This document shows, one piece after another, positions 12,531-24,476 of a stretch of DNA of 64,000 nucleotides. The stretch comes from Arion vulgaris. Lineage: Eukaryota; Mollusca; Gastropoda; Stylommatophora; Arionidae. Position 1 is the first letter of the stretch. Every line of letters starts with the position of its first letter. Under the pieces are notes generated by a model. It was given only the letters and a program-made list of their open reading frames with translations. It was not told where the DNA came from and made no database searches. The stretch spans positions 80,051,772-80,115,771 of the forward strand of contig CM036755.1 in assembly GCA_020796225.1 (NCBI GenBank), given 5' to 3'. A program made the position numbers and the translations under genes.

Positions 12531-12775
12531 CTTCTTCCAACGCTCCATATCGACCACTTGTTAAACCACTCTTTGTGATCTGAGCCCAAGAGTGATTGTA
12601 CATTGTGCCAGTTATGCGCCTACAAGTAGGCTAGCACATCCAATTTCTGTGACACTTTTATTTACTAGGGTAGCTTCCCTAGGCCCCTACCTCACTCGCC
12701 TCGTATAATATGCCTTGTAGGGCGTAGTGTTACTATTCTTTGCTCCGCCTTTGGATCCCGACAACATCCAGGCAG
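12531..12775 (-). mobile_element. SINE family E
   Basis: On the minus strand it runs from a head near 12775 to a tail ending in a GAA-rich run. It contains the family signature GCCTACTTGTAGGCGCATAA, a TACAATCACTCTTGGGCTC-like segment, and GGTTTAACAAGTGGTCGATA before the tail. Related copies: 24477, 39687, 46183, 54814, 62011 and 63512. The head resembles that of family F elements. Confidence 0.8.
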
Positions 12776-12944
12776 GCTGTTTGTTTACGGAATAATGTGT
12801 ACACTAACTGTTCATTTAGCACAAGGGATGATGACCATTTCATAAATCAGATTTTCATCAGTTCGTAAGGGCATAGTTAATGTTGTTGATTAGGCTGAAA
12901 TTTAACTAAGAACTGCTTGCATAGTGTCACCAAGAGAATATGAA

Positions 12945-13210
12945 CAATGTCTTCTAAAGGAGATGCTCAAACTGGATCGGACATGCGACTAACTTTGTCA
13001 TGAAAACTGCATTGAGGTGGACACCAGAGGAAAAATGAAAATATGGAAGACCAAAAACGACCTAGAGGAGAACAATAGAACAAGAAATGAATCAGAACTA
13101 CAATATATTAGAGGACAGCCAAGAATAGAGAAGAATTTTGTGTATTTGCTGCTGCCAAAAGCAGCCAGGGACTTCACAGACTAGAGCTAGAAAGACCCAA
13201 GTTTTGATGC
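12945..13210 (+). mobile_element. RTE-type LINE 3' fragment
   Basis: Plus-strand translation in shifting frames gives LNWIGHATNFVMKTALRWTP, then KYGRPKTT and RRTIEQEMNQN. This matches the RTE C-terminal pattern: an IGH segment, an ALRW-P segment, then a K-GRPKTTWRRT segment. Stop codons are present. No intact gene. Confidence 0.7.
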
Positions 13211-13279
13211 GTCTGTCTTACATGCAATAGGAGCCTATGAACCAGGACACAATATATTCACGTTTCTGGCTCAGAAATC

Positions 13280-13860
13280 ACATATCACATGGAGTGGTTA
13301 ACTTGGTAGATAGGAACGACCACACAAAGAAGAAGAAGATTGTTGTTATGTATGAAGATGACTGGCGAGCCTGATTTGGGCATGGAAAAACTGTGGGCAT
13401 TTTGGACACAGAATCTATTCTGACAATGGAGATATCTTCTCTGCTCCACTGCCATCTCAGCTCCGCTACCATCTCAGCTCTGCCACCATTTTTCTTGCAG
13501 TCTCGCACATAGCAGCACCCTTTGTGGCACAGATATACGACAAGCAGAGCGATCTTACGCAGTGACCTTCTAGGTGCCATGATAAATACTGAATGCATTT
13601 AATAAGATTTTCAGCATGTCCTTAATTACTTTATTTAGCTGGTTAGCTACTGAATTGAAAAATGGGTTGTGGCTAAATAAAATTTAGGTCTTATTTTCCC
13701 GTTGCAGATGTATGTACAAATTCAGCTGTAGTTTTCTTAACTATTAACAGATTTTTCTGAGTAATATACCATTTTGTAGGTAAATGGATTGTCTTTAAGA
13801 TGGTTCTAAAACAAATAAATCGTTTATCTCCCAGCGGCAGCTTATATGAGATAAATCAGT
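13280..13860. other. No recognisable feature
   Basis: No exon, transposon end or tandem repeat that I can support. A minus-strand open frame of 106 codons at 13278-13598 has no recognised motif and is probably chance. Confidence 0.4.
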
Positions 13861-13865
13861 TAGGC

Positions 13866-14215
13866 TAGCTGTTCCCAAACTTTTCACTACCGCTGACCTC
13901 TTTTTAAATACATTTTGCTGCTGCGGACCCCAAAAGTTTCTAAATATGAAAATCTTCTAGCGATGGAGTTACTATTACACAGTCAAGCTGGCTCCAATTT
14001 CTCAGGCAACTGGAAACGTCAAATGATCTTTCATTTTGTCCTGTCAGACATTTAGACTCCGGTCTGGTCCTGGTCTTTTGATTTTGCAGCGGAACTAATT
14101 TATACATGTTTTTAAAATTTGTTCTTCTGTTTGAAATGTTAACGGTCATAATATTTCTTCAAGCTCTTGAAGACCCCCTGTGAGTACCTTGCGAACTCAA
14201 GTTTGGGAAACGCTG
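13866..14215. mobile_element. hAT-type MITE with perfect target duplication
   Basis: The left end TAGCTGTTCCCAAACTTTTC and the right end, reverse-complemented CAGCGTTTCCCAAACTTGAG, form imperfect terminal inverted repeats. The element is flanked by identical 8-bp repeats AGTTAGGC (13858-13865 and 14216-14223), the length expected for hAT insertion. It is 350 bp with no transposase. Confidence 0.85.
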
Positions 14216-14223
14216 AGTTAGGC

Positions 14224-14770
14224 CACTCAGGTAGCATTTGCCAGTCTGAACATTATATGCCAAGCAAGTTGAAAAAGAAGAAGGCAACTCAACAACATTC
14301 ATCCTATTATAAAACAAGTTTCTCTGTACTTGTAAATCATATTATTTTATCAAGTTTGGTTTCAAATTTAGCAGTATTAAAGTTTCTGTGTTTTTTATAT
14401 ATATATATATATATCCAGATTTTTTTTATTGAATATTGTTTCATATAGCTGCTGTGTGGCCAAATTAAATATATTAGAAATATCAATAGTATCTGAATTA
14501 TATGTTTGGTCTTATTTTTCATATGAATCTTTCTTTTTAACTTGATGCTGGCTGTTGTCACCATGTTTGTATATAACAGGATAACATGGACAGAAATGTT
14601 CAAATATACACACAAGAATATTATTGTTTAATATATTTGGGTTTGGTTTTAATTACATTTGTGAAACCGTAATGATCTTAGTTAGTCATGGAAATTATTG
14701 AAATCTGGTCATTCTATGACCAATTTGCTAGCAAACATAGAAAGATAGTTTTGTTTAAATAAATATATAT
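14224..14770. other. No gene seen
   Basis: AT-rich sequence with a short (AT)n run at 14396-14415. Open frames here are low-complexity and unlike known proteins. Confidence 0.4.
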
Positions 14771-14774
14771 ATTT

Positions 14775-14885
14775 ATATATGGCCTTCTTCGTCTTTACAG
14801 ACAGTCAATTGGCAAGTGTTATACTGTGACAACTTCTGAGTATTCGCTTGTCTCTCTTGCCTTTCAGCTCATCACTGGAGCGACC
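14775..14885 (-). mobile_element. LINE family G, 3' end fragment
   Basis: Reverse-complemented, it reads through GCAAGAGAGACAAG, CAGAAGTTGTCACAG, CTTGCCAATTGACTGTCTGT and AAAGACGAAGAAGGCCATAT. This is the same 3' terminus as the longer family G LINEs at 52560-53640 and 60240-60775. The final GTCTGTAAAGAC can form a small hairpin. Confidence 0.75.
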
Positions 14886-15107
14886 TCACATAGTCAGAAA
14901 GGGCGCATAATGTAGACATACTCTTAGGCGAAGATCATAAAGCCCAAATATACAACGAAAGTGATCGTTACAGAGCAATGAATACACAAAGGAAGGGAAT
15001 GTCAGTGAGACAGACTCAAAACATTTCCCGTAGGCTAAAATTAGGAAGCCCTGACCTACACACATATGGTACCATACACATATAGGGGCTTAAGAACCAG
15101 GGTGCAA

Positions 15108-15240
15108 CATACAGTCGTTTTCTTGGCAAAGATCAATTATATACCACAATAAGAATGATCACATTGTTGGTCGTATAGCAACATACAGTCGTTTTCTTGG
15201 CAAAGATCAATTATATACCACAATAAGAATGATTACATTG
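15108..15240. repeat. Two-copy direct repeat of about 65 bp
   Basis: ACATACAGTCGTTTTCTTGG and the sequence after it through AATAAGAATGATCACATTG occur at about 15110 and again at about 15181, with one C/T difference. Confidence 0.8.
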
Positions 15241-15739
15241 GTTGTAAAGAACAAGCCCTAAGAAGAAGAAGAAGCTCATCCCTAAGTCTCTTTTCCTCTT
15301 TTCAAAAGATTAAACACTGTTGCTTATTGTTGTTTCCCACATAACTCAATTATCAGCTATCCTCTTCATTTATGCCTAACCTGGGCAGCTGATATGGGGA
15401 ATGTGTCTGGTCCATTTTGCACAAACCCTCTCTCAACCCTACTGTTTCATCCAAAGGAAAGACAAAATCCATAAAATCAAGCAGGGTATGTCAGAAGATG
15501 GAATACATACACACATAACCATCAACTGCCTTAATGCTCTCCTGATATTTTATTCAAGTTTATTCCTCTAACTTTCTGCATAACCATGCTGACTCACAGG
15601 GCAGTGGGGATTTTCTATCAATGTCTACTTCCCTAGCCGTTAGCTCTCCCGAACTCCCCTCCACAAGGCAGTTGGTTTAACAGTTGCAGATAGTACAGTC
15701 TACTGTCACACAGTAACTGATAAAACATCTGATCTGACC

Positions 15740-15740
<1 letters not shown>

Positions 15741-15791
<51 letters not shown>
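15741..15791. repeat. (AT)n microsatellite
   Basis: About 50 bases of uninterrupted AT dinucleotides, followed by CACTAGCAGTTTACCCGTGC, a segment resembling the edge of a dispersed repeat. Confidence 0.95.
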
Positions 15792-15796
<5 letters not shown>

Positions 15797-15999
15797 TAGC
15801 AGTTTACCCGTGCTTTGCACTGGAAATTTAGTTTAACATCTATTTGTAAAGTCCCTTAAAGAAACATGCCACGTTGATTCAAAATCGGCTTCTTCCCCAT
15901 TAAAAACAATACGTTTTCTCTCCATGCTTGGTTTGAAAACTTCATCAGTTGACATCATAAGATTAAAATGTCCCTCATTCCGTTTGCCAGTAAAACCTG

Positions 16000-16420
16000 A
16001 TACAACAGAATTCCCGTGAAAGTTGACAAATAACAAATTAAAATATTCCGATAGCCAGGAAATCCTGATACAACAGAATTCCCGTTCTCGTGAAAGTTGA
16101 CAAATAACAATTTAAAAGTCCCTCATTCCGATTGCCAGTAAAACCTGATACAATAAAACTCCTGTTTCTGTGAAAGTTGACAAATAACAATTTAAAAGTC
16201 CCTCATTCCGATTGCCAGTAAAACCTGATACAACAAAATTCCCGTTCCCGTGAAAGTTGAATTTAGTTTAAATCTAGTTTTAATATTTCAGGACTTTTAA
16301 AGTTACATTTGTTATCCTTTTCCGCGGATCTTCCGAGCCCACATAAACTGTCCCTCATTCCGATTGCCAGTAAAACCTGATGCAATTGAATTCTCGTGAC
16401 AGTTGAAAAATAACAATTGG
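16000..16420. repeat. Degenerate tandem repeat of about 90 bp
   Basis: Four partial copies of a unit with TCCCTCATTCCGATTGCCAG, TAAAACCTGATACAACA, ATTCCCGTT and GTGAAAGTTGACAAATAAC. Copy lengths vary through internal deletions. Confidence 0.75.
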
Positions 16421-16984
16421 CAAATTAAATTTATTCAGATTATTAACTTATCGACATTTTAAAAAAAAAATTGACCAAACGTGAGCTGATTTTTTTTTAA
16501 AAATGTGTCCCAACATGAATCGAGCGCATTGTCTACTATAATGTAGACAGGTACGTTATCAACTACTCTACAGAAACTTATAATAAAATCTGTTTAAAAT
16601 ACATTATAATAATAGTGACCTTATCATAGCATTATGTGACCGGGACATTGAGCGGAAAGTAACAACATGATCATGTGACCGGGAACGTCATGAAAACATT
16701 GATAGACACTTTCGACGATTTATACACAGAATGACCATGTGCGTTAAGTTGAGAGTATGGTTATAGAAAGGAACAAATAGTTCAGTTTGATCATTTTTCC
16801 CTCTTCGTATCTCTGAAAGCTACCTTCTTGCCAAATTTCAAGTTTGTCGGATGTGCAGATATCTCCAAACAATTGGGACAGACATACAATTGTATTCATC
16901 TTTGTCTTATATATATATATATATAGATATGCAGACATTATACATCTAATTCCATATATTGGACAAGATATTTTCATTAAAATT

Positions 16985-17075
16985 ATTCAACCTTCAAAAT
17001 CAGGTTGCTATGCCATTTCTACTAACAGGGACAGGGTCATATGGGGAAACCCAGTGCAATGAAGTTAATCCTTCA
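16985..17075 (+). mobile_element. SINE family C, 3' fragment
   Basis: The end of the element only: GCTATGCCATTTCTACTAAC, then GGTCATATGGGGAAACCCAG and TGCAATGAAGTTAATCC. It matches the 3' part of the complete family C copies at 19030-19265 and 39190-39430. Confidence 0.65.
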
Positions 17076-17079
17076 GTTT

Positions 17080-17560
17080 GAGATAGAGATGTTAGAATAC
17101 AAATACAGAAGACAAGAGGAGCTTTCATCGTACTAGGAAATCTAGAACCAAAATTAGAATATTTAACTGCAATGTTAAATCAGTTCTTCTGTATAGGTCA
17201 GAAACATGGAGAATTACCAAAACAATAACACATAAATTGCAAACGTTCATCAACATGTTTCTTCACAGAATGGAGCTAACTGAGATGGTATGATAGGGTC
17301 ACAAATGATGAGCTAATGAAGCGACCAACACAGATCTCAGTGGACCAAGACATGAAGAAAAGACACTGTCGTTGGATACAACACATCTTTGAGAAACCCA
17401 AGGGAAATATAACAAGAAGGGCCCTTTCCTGGAAACCACAGGAAAATTGAGAGAGGTCTGGAAATAAATGGAGAAGAGATGTGGAAACAGAGAGAAATTA
17501 ATATTAAACCGAAGAGCTAGAAGTAGTTGCCAGAGATAGCTAAAGATACGGCAACTTGGC
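17080..17560 (+). mobile_element. RTE-type LINE 3' fragment
   Basis: Plus-strand frames give KLEYLTAM, a degraded SETW-I-K region, RWYDRVTNDELMKRP, ISVDQDMKKRHCRWIQHIF and WRRDVETERN. This order (tyrosine-rich RWYD-TN block, then W-H, then WRRD-E) is the C-terminal part of RTE-like LINEs. Stops and frameshifts are frequent. Its 3' end runs directly into the 53-bp array. Confidence 0.75.
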
Positions 17561-18083
17561 TTGAGTTAGCTTGTTGAAGGTTTATGTTAGAACTGGGAGA
17601 GTTAAAACTTGGCTTGAGTTAGCTTGTTGAAGGTTGATGTCAGAACTGGGAGAGTTAAAACTTGGCTTGAGTTAGCTTGTTGAAGGTTGATGTTAGAACT
17701 GGGAGAGTTAAAACTTGGCTTGAGTTAGCTTGTTGAAGGTTGATGTCAGAACTGGGAGAGTTAAAACTTGGCTTGAGTTAGCTTGTTGAAGGTTGATGTT
17801 AGAACTGGGAGAGTTAAAACTTGGCTTGAGTTAGCTTGTTGAAGGTTGATGTTAGAACTGGGAGAGTTAAAACTTGGCTTGAGTTAGCTTGTTGAAGGTT
17901 GATGTTAGAACTGGGAGAGTTAAAACTTGACTTGAGTTAGCTTGTTGAAGGTTTATGTCAGAACTGGGAGAGTTAAAACTTGGCTTGAGTTAGCTTGTTG
18001 AATGATTATGTTAGAACTGGGAGAGTTAAAACTTGGCTTGAGTTAGCTTGTTGAAGGTTTATGTTAGAACTGGGAGAGTTAAA
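17547..18083. repeat. 53-bp tandem array derived from a LINE 3' end
   Basis: About ten copies of a 53-bp unit, GTTAAAACTTGGCTTGAGTT followed by AGCTTGTTGAAGGTTGATGT and TAGAACTGGGAGA. The first copy is continuous with the 3' end of the RTE fragment (GATACGGCAACTTGGCTTGA), so the unit appears to have been amplified from the LINE terminus. Confidence 0.9.
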
Positions 18084-18304
18084 AAGACAGACATTTATAT
18101 ATTATTTTTTTTTTATGAAACAAAATACTCTGTGCAGAAAGCATGTATGCCGCACACATTTTAAAACGATAGTAAAATGTGTACAGACTACAGGTAATGC
18201 GTACAAGTTGACATGTATGGATAATCAATATGCCTTTAGTAAGAAACATGATACCCTGACTGCTGAACAAACATATGTGTTTCTTATTTTGTCATAAAGA
18301 ACGT

Positions 18305-18490
18305 GACAGCTCATAGTGTTCATAGCAACAGATCTTGCTGACATGAAAAGTATTTTGTCACAAAAGTTGCAACTGCTCATAGTGTTCATAGCAACAGATC
18401 TGACATGAAAAGTATTTTGTCACAAAAGTTACAACTGCTCATAGTGTTCATAGCAACAGATCTGACATGAAAAGTATTTTGTCACACAGA
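18305..18490. repeat. Tandem repeat of about 60 bp, three to four copies
   Basis: The unit contains CTCATAGTGTTCATAGCAAC, AGATCTGACATGAAAAGTAT and TTTGTCACAAAAGTTACAAC. Later copies decay through 18620. Confidence 0.85.
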
Positions 18491-18494
18491 ACAG

Positions 18495-19029
18495 AACTTC
18501 TCATAGCGTTCATGGTAAAATATTTTATGAAATAGTTTCTCATGTTATCACAATTGCTTATGATGTACATAACAAGATAGTTGACATGAAAAATTGTGTG
18601 TCACAATGAACACCATACGATCATAATTTTTATTTGAGTATTGTTGATAAGATTTGGTTTAAACAATAATAATTTTTTCATCTTATTTTACACTTTTTTG
18701 CAGAATAATTCAGGCACAAATTTGATTAATATTTAATGTTTGTCTCTTGAAGTTCTTGTTCAACAATTTTGTGGTAGTTGAGTTTATTCTTAACTTGATA
18801 TGAGTCTTTAATCATCTTGTATGTATTTGTTATCAGGAAGGGGGAGGAGAAAGGGGTTTTCTCCCAATCATGTATATTCTTTGTGTATTTCTCTCCTTTT
18901 CTCAATCCCATTCTTTGCATATTTTAACAATTTCATTTCAATATAATTCAATATTAACTCTTTGTGGACCAAACGACACACTAAGTGGCGGTTTTTACTC
19001 TAAAAACATATTTGTCCTGGTCCACTAAG
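18495..19029. other. No gene seen
   Basis: AT-rich sequence with no recognised motif apart from a trailing decayed copy of the 60-bp repeat. Confidence 0.4.
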
Positions 19030-19265
19030 AGTTAAAGGACTAAAGCTGATGGGTTGACTTCATTGCACTTGGGTTTCCCCATATGGCTCGGTTCCTCTCC
19101 GCAGAAATTAGAATGCCACCTGCCGAGAGTATTGCAAACAAAGCATGAATTACGTAGTTCCAGTAAAATTTCCATGAGTTTCTAGAAAAAATGCACTTGT
19201 GAACAGAATGGCTAGGTCCGTATTCAAACCCACGACCTTCATACACACACAGGCTTAGCCACAGA
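19030..19265 (-). mobile_element. tRNA-derived SINE, family C
   Basis: On the minus strand the head GGGTATCTGTGGCTAAGCC carries an A-box-like motif and GTGGGTTTGAATACGG is the B-box-like motif. The body has TTCACAAGTGCATTTTTTCT, then CATGCTTTGTTTGCAATACT, and the end GAGCCATATGGGGAAACCC with TGCAATGAAGTCAACCC. Related copies: 25575-25790, 39190-39430 and 55155-55385. Confidence 0.8.
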
Positions 19266-19429
19266 TACCCCGCAATTCAATACTATCTATCAGAAGATCG
19301 GGTGGTAGAGGGGTTAAACATGGTGGTGTTTCCTGACCTAGATGTTCCATATTTGACCCCCTCTGTAAGTTCAAAGTGGGGTTTTTTTTAATTGTGGAGA
19401 AAATGAAATGATGTCCTGCACATTCACTG

Positions 19430-19570
19430 TGACTGTTTCGGACAAGCACCTTTCTTCTTCTGCGATCAACTTCTGCTATGCGACTACTCCGGTGTGTATT
19501 ATAAACAGGACTGTGCAATCGAGGCCTTCACCGGTCCACCATAGCTTGTTTTGTAGAGGACAAGCAGCTT
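19430..19570 (-). mobile_element. RNase H-type LINE, 3' end fragment
   Basis: The minus strand encodes LWWTGEGLDCTVLFIIHTGV followed by VA and a stop. This resembles the end of the RNase H-bearing LINE at 57250-58150, which reads LWEIGEDLKFMKHTGVVA then stop. Confidence 0.6.
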
Positions 19571-19699
19571 CCTCTGCCATATATAATTTCACAGTGTACT
19601 CTCAGAAATGGAAACAAAACACTAATGTCAGTTTTTGTGGGGTTTTTATTCCGGCGTTGCTGGATCATAGAGAAATAATTTGATGATGATGCTCGTCCA

Positions 19700-20850
19700 T
19701 AACAGGTAATTATGACCACCATTTTTCATCCAAGGAATGTAGTTGCATTATGTTTGTCTGTGTATGCGTAGATAACTAGTGAGCCCGATGAGGGCTTGAA
19801 ATGTTCTTTTATAAAAGAAAAATAATTGAAGAAGTACCTGAATTGGGAACTATTTCTTCCTTTTGTTGCGTTTCTGAACTTTAATTTTATGAGCTGCTTT
19901 TAAAATAGATCTGCTCCATCTTGTTTTTTTTAACTGTGACCTTCAAGCTTTATCCACACCTTATTTGAGTCACTGTTTGTGCTGGTCTGTGCCTATATAT
20001 ATATATATTATATATAGTTGATGGTTTATGTTATTATGATATGTCCATACTGCTTTTGTTATGAAATAAGGTAAACAAGTTAGAGATCAACCTTTAACTA
20101 ATATAGTGTTGCAGGTTATCAGAATTGTTGACTCACACTATCATCAAATCTTCCATAAGAAGTAGTTCACATTTTTTTCTTCTTTGTGTTTGTATTCTTT
20201 ATGGAAATTATTGTGTGTGGCTTTTTTTTACTTTAAGAAAACAATTATAAAATCCTGTAAAGGATATGTCATGATTTTCATTCAGTCACTTCCTACCAGT
20301 GTCGGCGGCACTGTTTTCTTGATGGTATAAACTGTATAGGCACATTGTAATCATAAATATGAACTCTTAAACTAGCGATAGAAGAAGGTATATTTCTCAG
20401 CCCAACAGTTGATGTATGATACCATTTTTTCTCTCTCCTATTATTAATATGCAGTTTCAGTTTTGAATATATTTTTGGTTGATTATTTGATAAACTAAGG
20501 AAAGACTGAACAAGTCAATCCGCTATAGAAGTTGTACATTGTTGTTATTCGTTGAAATAAGATTGTTTTAGTTGGCTTGAAGTTGTTTAGTTTTTGGACA
20601 AGTGTTGCAACAAATTAGTGGAGTTGAATTTAGTTTGAATACTTTGATCACAGTTTATCGTTGTGAAATAAAAACCACATTTTATTGTGAATATATGTGA
20701 TTTTTGTGTTCATTTTTTTTCATGACTACACTTAAAGAACTATTTCCTGTTCGTTATTTGTTTTTAGTCACAGATTTTTAGGGCCATTAGGAATTTATTG
20801 TTTGATTCTATATGTTGTGTGCCGTGTCAGAAGTAAATTTCTTCACTTCT
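19700..20850. other. No gene seen
   Basis: AT-rich, with a short interrupted (AT)n at about 19995-20015. No coding exon or transposon boundary was recognised. Confidence 0.4.
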
Positions 20851-20936
20851 GTTGTATCCTTTGCTTGATAAAGACCTTTTGGTCGAAACGTCGCTGTGTA
20901 TTGTTTTTGTAAAACTACAGTACTTTGTGTTTCGCC
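20851..20936 (+). repeat. Short dispersed repeat with hammerhead-like box
   Basis: Contains TTGCTTGATAAAGACCTTTT, GGTCGAAACGTCGCTGTG and TTTTTGTAAAACTACAGTAC. The GACC-TTTT-GGTC hairpin followed by GAAAC resembles stem II and the GAAA box of a hammerhead ribozyme, with TTGATAA in place of the usual CTGATGA. Three more copies, two of them as a palindrome, lie at 48412-48620. Ribozyme function is only a possibility. Confidence 0.6.
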
Positions 20937-20939
20937 ATT

Positions 20940-21516
20940 GCTGCACAGTTTTACTGCAATCTCTTATATCGATAAGGAGCTATTTCCTGAAGTTCAACCA
21001 AAGTGTATGCATATTATTCAACAGGACACAAATTTGTACAAACACGTAACTGTAAGGTTTTACAAACAGAAAAGCCTCTCTTTAACTCTTACAATACGCA
21101 TACTAAAACCGGCTTTTTACGAGGAAAACATTTTAAGGCGAAGGTATCCTTACAAAATTTGTTATAACTTTCTTACATTCAACAGCAGAGACAAGCTGCA
21201 TACACCAAAATGTGCGCGATTTAAAGATCTATTACAAACATACACCTGCTGTATTTAAATTTTTACAATACACTTAAAGCATTAAATGTATTTAGGAAAT
21301 GAAAAAATTATTATTAAAGATTTTGAGGAAAGATGTTAACTTACCAACGTGTTGTAATCTTACGAGTGGTCCAAAGCTAAGAAAACTACATCAATTGCTT
21401 ATAATATCCATTTCTACACATCATATTCAAGTTTCATCCTTTTCTGTTCAAAGAATCTGATTATATGACGATTTGACACATCTGACTCCTACTTTGAAGA
21501 CATGCCCCTTCTTTAT
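20940..21516. other. No supported gene
   Basis: A plus-strand open frame of 120 codons overlaps 20896-21258, but it begins inside the dispersed repeat and has no recognised domain. I see nothing else before the Tc1-like element. Confidence 0.35.
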
Positions 21517-21518
21517 TA

Positions 21519-23691
21519 TAGTCTGTCCATTAATTCGTGAGCACGTTTGAAATTGATTTTCTCGAAAACTACCTGTTGGATCTCAGTGATTTTTGCATGC
21601 AGCCTTAGAATATCCATGACGCTAAAATAAAGCTAACCAGTAGTCCATAGATGCTACGGATTTTGCACATCGGCGAATTCCTTTGATCTTTTATGACAAT
21701 TGCAAATACGGGGCTCAAATTTTAGATTTTACAGTATCCCTAGAATTTGTCCATGTCAATTCTATTCATAGGTGTATCTCCATATTAACTTGATAGGTCA
21801 AGTAATTAAGTGTGTTGCCCTTTATGTGCAATCGTGAACTTGGATACAATATGCAACAGTTAGTCCTCTCCTTCGGTCACCATTAGACCCCAGGGTGTCT
21901 TAACTTCACCACAAATTGTATGATGGTAGACGCATTTGGATATGGAAATGTATACGTTGCTATTTCTCAGTCTGTAATCAAAATATGATTTGTATCTCCG
22001 AATCTGACGATTCCATGAGGTTGATAATTGTTACTGGCTGGACAAATTGTAATCCATCTCGGTGCCAGTACTCGTCTTCCTCTCGGAGCACATGTTCAAC
22101 ACACTTCTTCCAGAACTGCATGTCTATCATTGAGAAGGACTCACGTGTCAGAACTTCAACATCACACATTTTAAACGTCCTGTTCTGCAACTTGCCCTTT
22201 TACTTTAGCCCAGACAAGCTCTATCGGATTGAGCATGATATGGAGGTAGTCGCAAAGACGTGTGGCCGTATTCCGCAATGATTTTGTCAATATGAAACAC
22301 CTTTGTCTTATTTGTCATCCTCACCAGGTGCAACAACTCGGGTTTCAAATATGTATCATCGAAGCTGACATTTTCCTTAGCAAGCCAAGTCCTAATTTGA
22401 TCTTTTGTATTTGATGCAGTTGGTACTTTGTCTTCCGCTGATACTGCGTTGTGATAAGATGCATTATCCATTACCAAGCATGATGGTCTGTTTAGAATTG
22501 GAAGTAGATCTTTCTCCATCCAGTGCCTGAAAATATGTCCATTCATTTCTGTGTGGTAGTCCCTACCGTCGGTACTTTTGATTGGAAAATAAGTCCAGCG
22601 TCATGGACAAGACCTTCTTCAGTGCTTCCTGCATGTGTTAGTATAATACGCTGGCCTTTGCTGCTTGGTATTTTTCTTTTCTATTCACCGTCTACTGATT
22701 GCCATCCTTTAGCATTGGTGTGGTGAGCATTGACCAAGGATTCGTCCAAATATACAATATCATAGCCTTGCCTCCGCCGCTCACGGATCTGCCTCAGGTA
22801 TTTACTTCGGGCAGCAATTAAATGTGGCTTTTCACAAATAATATTCCTGCCGCCTATAGTTTTCTGAAGGTGAAGCCCGCGGCTCTTACAATTTTTCATA
22901 GAGTACTTTTAGAAATGTCTATGCTGCAATCTGATTGCAGTTTTAATTTCAGTTTCCTGAGAGTAACAAGTTGATTTGTCGGAAACATTTTCAAGAGCTC
23001 CCGTCTTATGACATCTATGTCAAAGTCGTCAATTGTTCTTTTCTGTCCTTGCTTGACATTAGTGCACTTTGTGTCCTGTTTAATCCATCGGAAAAGGATT
23101 CTCTATTCAGACCAAGCGCCAGTTGCGTTCGTTTCTCAGGGTTATGAATATCGCAATATAGATGACCTCTCTTAGATTCCCTACGGAAGTGTTGGTATAG
23201 TAAAACTGTAACCTTCTGCATTGTTATAAATGTGCACTTCAGACTCATTATGAATGTGATATCAATGTCAGTTTTGATAAGCCAACAAATATGATACAAT
23301 AGCTTCATACAAATAGCGAGATACGCCTATAACTATACAACGGTATCCCAATTATAACGTCATATGCTTTCCGCTTTCAAAGTCGACTGGGTTAGGTGCA
23401 CGGATTTCGTGAAATTGTTGTATACTCACGATATTTCTAAGTTACCATAATGTATTTTTAGAACAACGCGTCTGTGTACCGTAGATCTGTTACTATTGTG
23501 TACAATCCGGTGAGGTTGATTTTAATATAACCTGAAGAAGAAATATTTCAAACTACATCAAATTTTCTTGGAAAAAAATATTTCTCTAGCGTCATGGATA
23601 TTCTAAGGCTGCTTGCAAAAATCACTGAGATCCAACAGGTAGTTTTCGAGAAAATCAATTTCAAACGTGCTCAGAATTAATGGACAGACTA
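21519..23691 (-). mobile_element. Tc1/IS630-type DNA transposon with long inverted repeats
   Basis: The termini are inverted repeats of at least 105 bp with very few differences. The left arm starts TAGTCTGTCCATTAATTC at 21519. The right arm reads the same on the minus strand from 23691. Flanking TA dinucleotides (517-518 and 692-693 in local terms, after 21000 and 23000) are the expected Tc1/mariner target duplication. The interior carries a broken transposase on the minus strand. Confidence 0.88.
21960..23310 (-). pseudogene. DDE transposase of the Tc1/IS630 superfamily, broken
   Basis: Minus-strand pieces in order: an N-terminal block with KVTVLLYQHFRRESKRGHLY, and a helix-turn-helix-like stretch with IDVIRRELLKMFPTNQLVTL. 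Then come YDIVYLDESLVNAHH (first catalytic Asp), SCLVMDNASYHNAV (second Asp), LRLPPYH and, in another frame, LNPIELVWAKVKG (third acid). The C-terminus has FWKKCVEHVLREEDEYW. This order and spacing is that of DDE enzymes that cut and paste DNA. Frameshifts occur around 22900 and at the PYH-LNPIE junction (about 22240), so it should be inactive. Confidence 0.82.
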
Positions 23692-24476
23692 TAGCAATGC
23701 TGCTAATTTTATTTTATTTGCCACAATATCTAATATAAAATCGGATTCCAAATCATCACTAACTACTGTCTGTTACTGTCCTCACTAGAATCACCATTAT
23801 TAATCCATGAATAAATAAGTTGTGAGGCTTGAATTGCAGTCACTGTTGATGATCATTACTAGCCATTTTTGCAAACAGTTCTCTTGTTTACACTTAGAAT
23901 ATGATTTTTTTTTAAAAATATATCACTTCTAACGTGAGGTAAACAATGTTTTGGAGCGGACGGAAATACAATGAAACAGGAGACGACTTTTACACGGTGT
24001 ATATACAAAAATAGCCCTCTACGATATATTAACAACTGCTTAGAACCATATGGTATGTGAAGTGGCTTTTCGTAAATTGGGAACTAACCATATGGTTTGT
24101 CAGGTGGCGTTTCGTATTGTAAGAGTTAAAGTATCACTCACATCTAGAGTTATACTGTAGCATGGTATCAATTCTGATTGGCCAAAGGGACGTAGTCTGA
24201 GCTGACTCGTGACCCACTTCCAAAAATAATTTGTTGAAGTAAAATTTAAACATTTTAGTTAAGTCGTCGGATCATCATCACTGCACATCGAACCAATTAT
24301 TCCATAAGTGTTTCGATCTCCTCCTCATGTCTCTCAGCGTGTGGCGACTAACGATACTGGTTCTTTATTAGTTTACTATTCTTCTTTGGCTACCAGTATA
24401 ATACTCTTGTCTAGCTACACCTCATTTGACTTGAAATTCTTGTAGTTTGGTTAGTCTTTTATACAAATTTTAACTT
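23692..24476. other. No gene seen
   Basis: No recognisable exon or repeat beyond a short duplicated phrase, AACCATATGG, at 24040-24090. Confidence 0.4.

Noticed and set aside
20896..21258. Plus-strand frame of 120 codons
   Set aside because: It starts inside the dispersed hammerhead-like repeat and has no recognisable domain.
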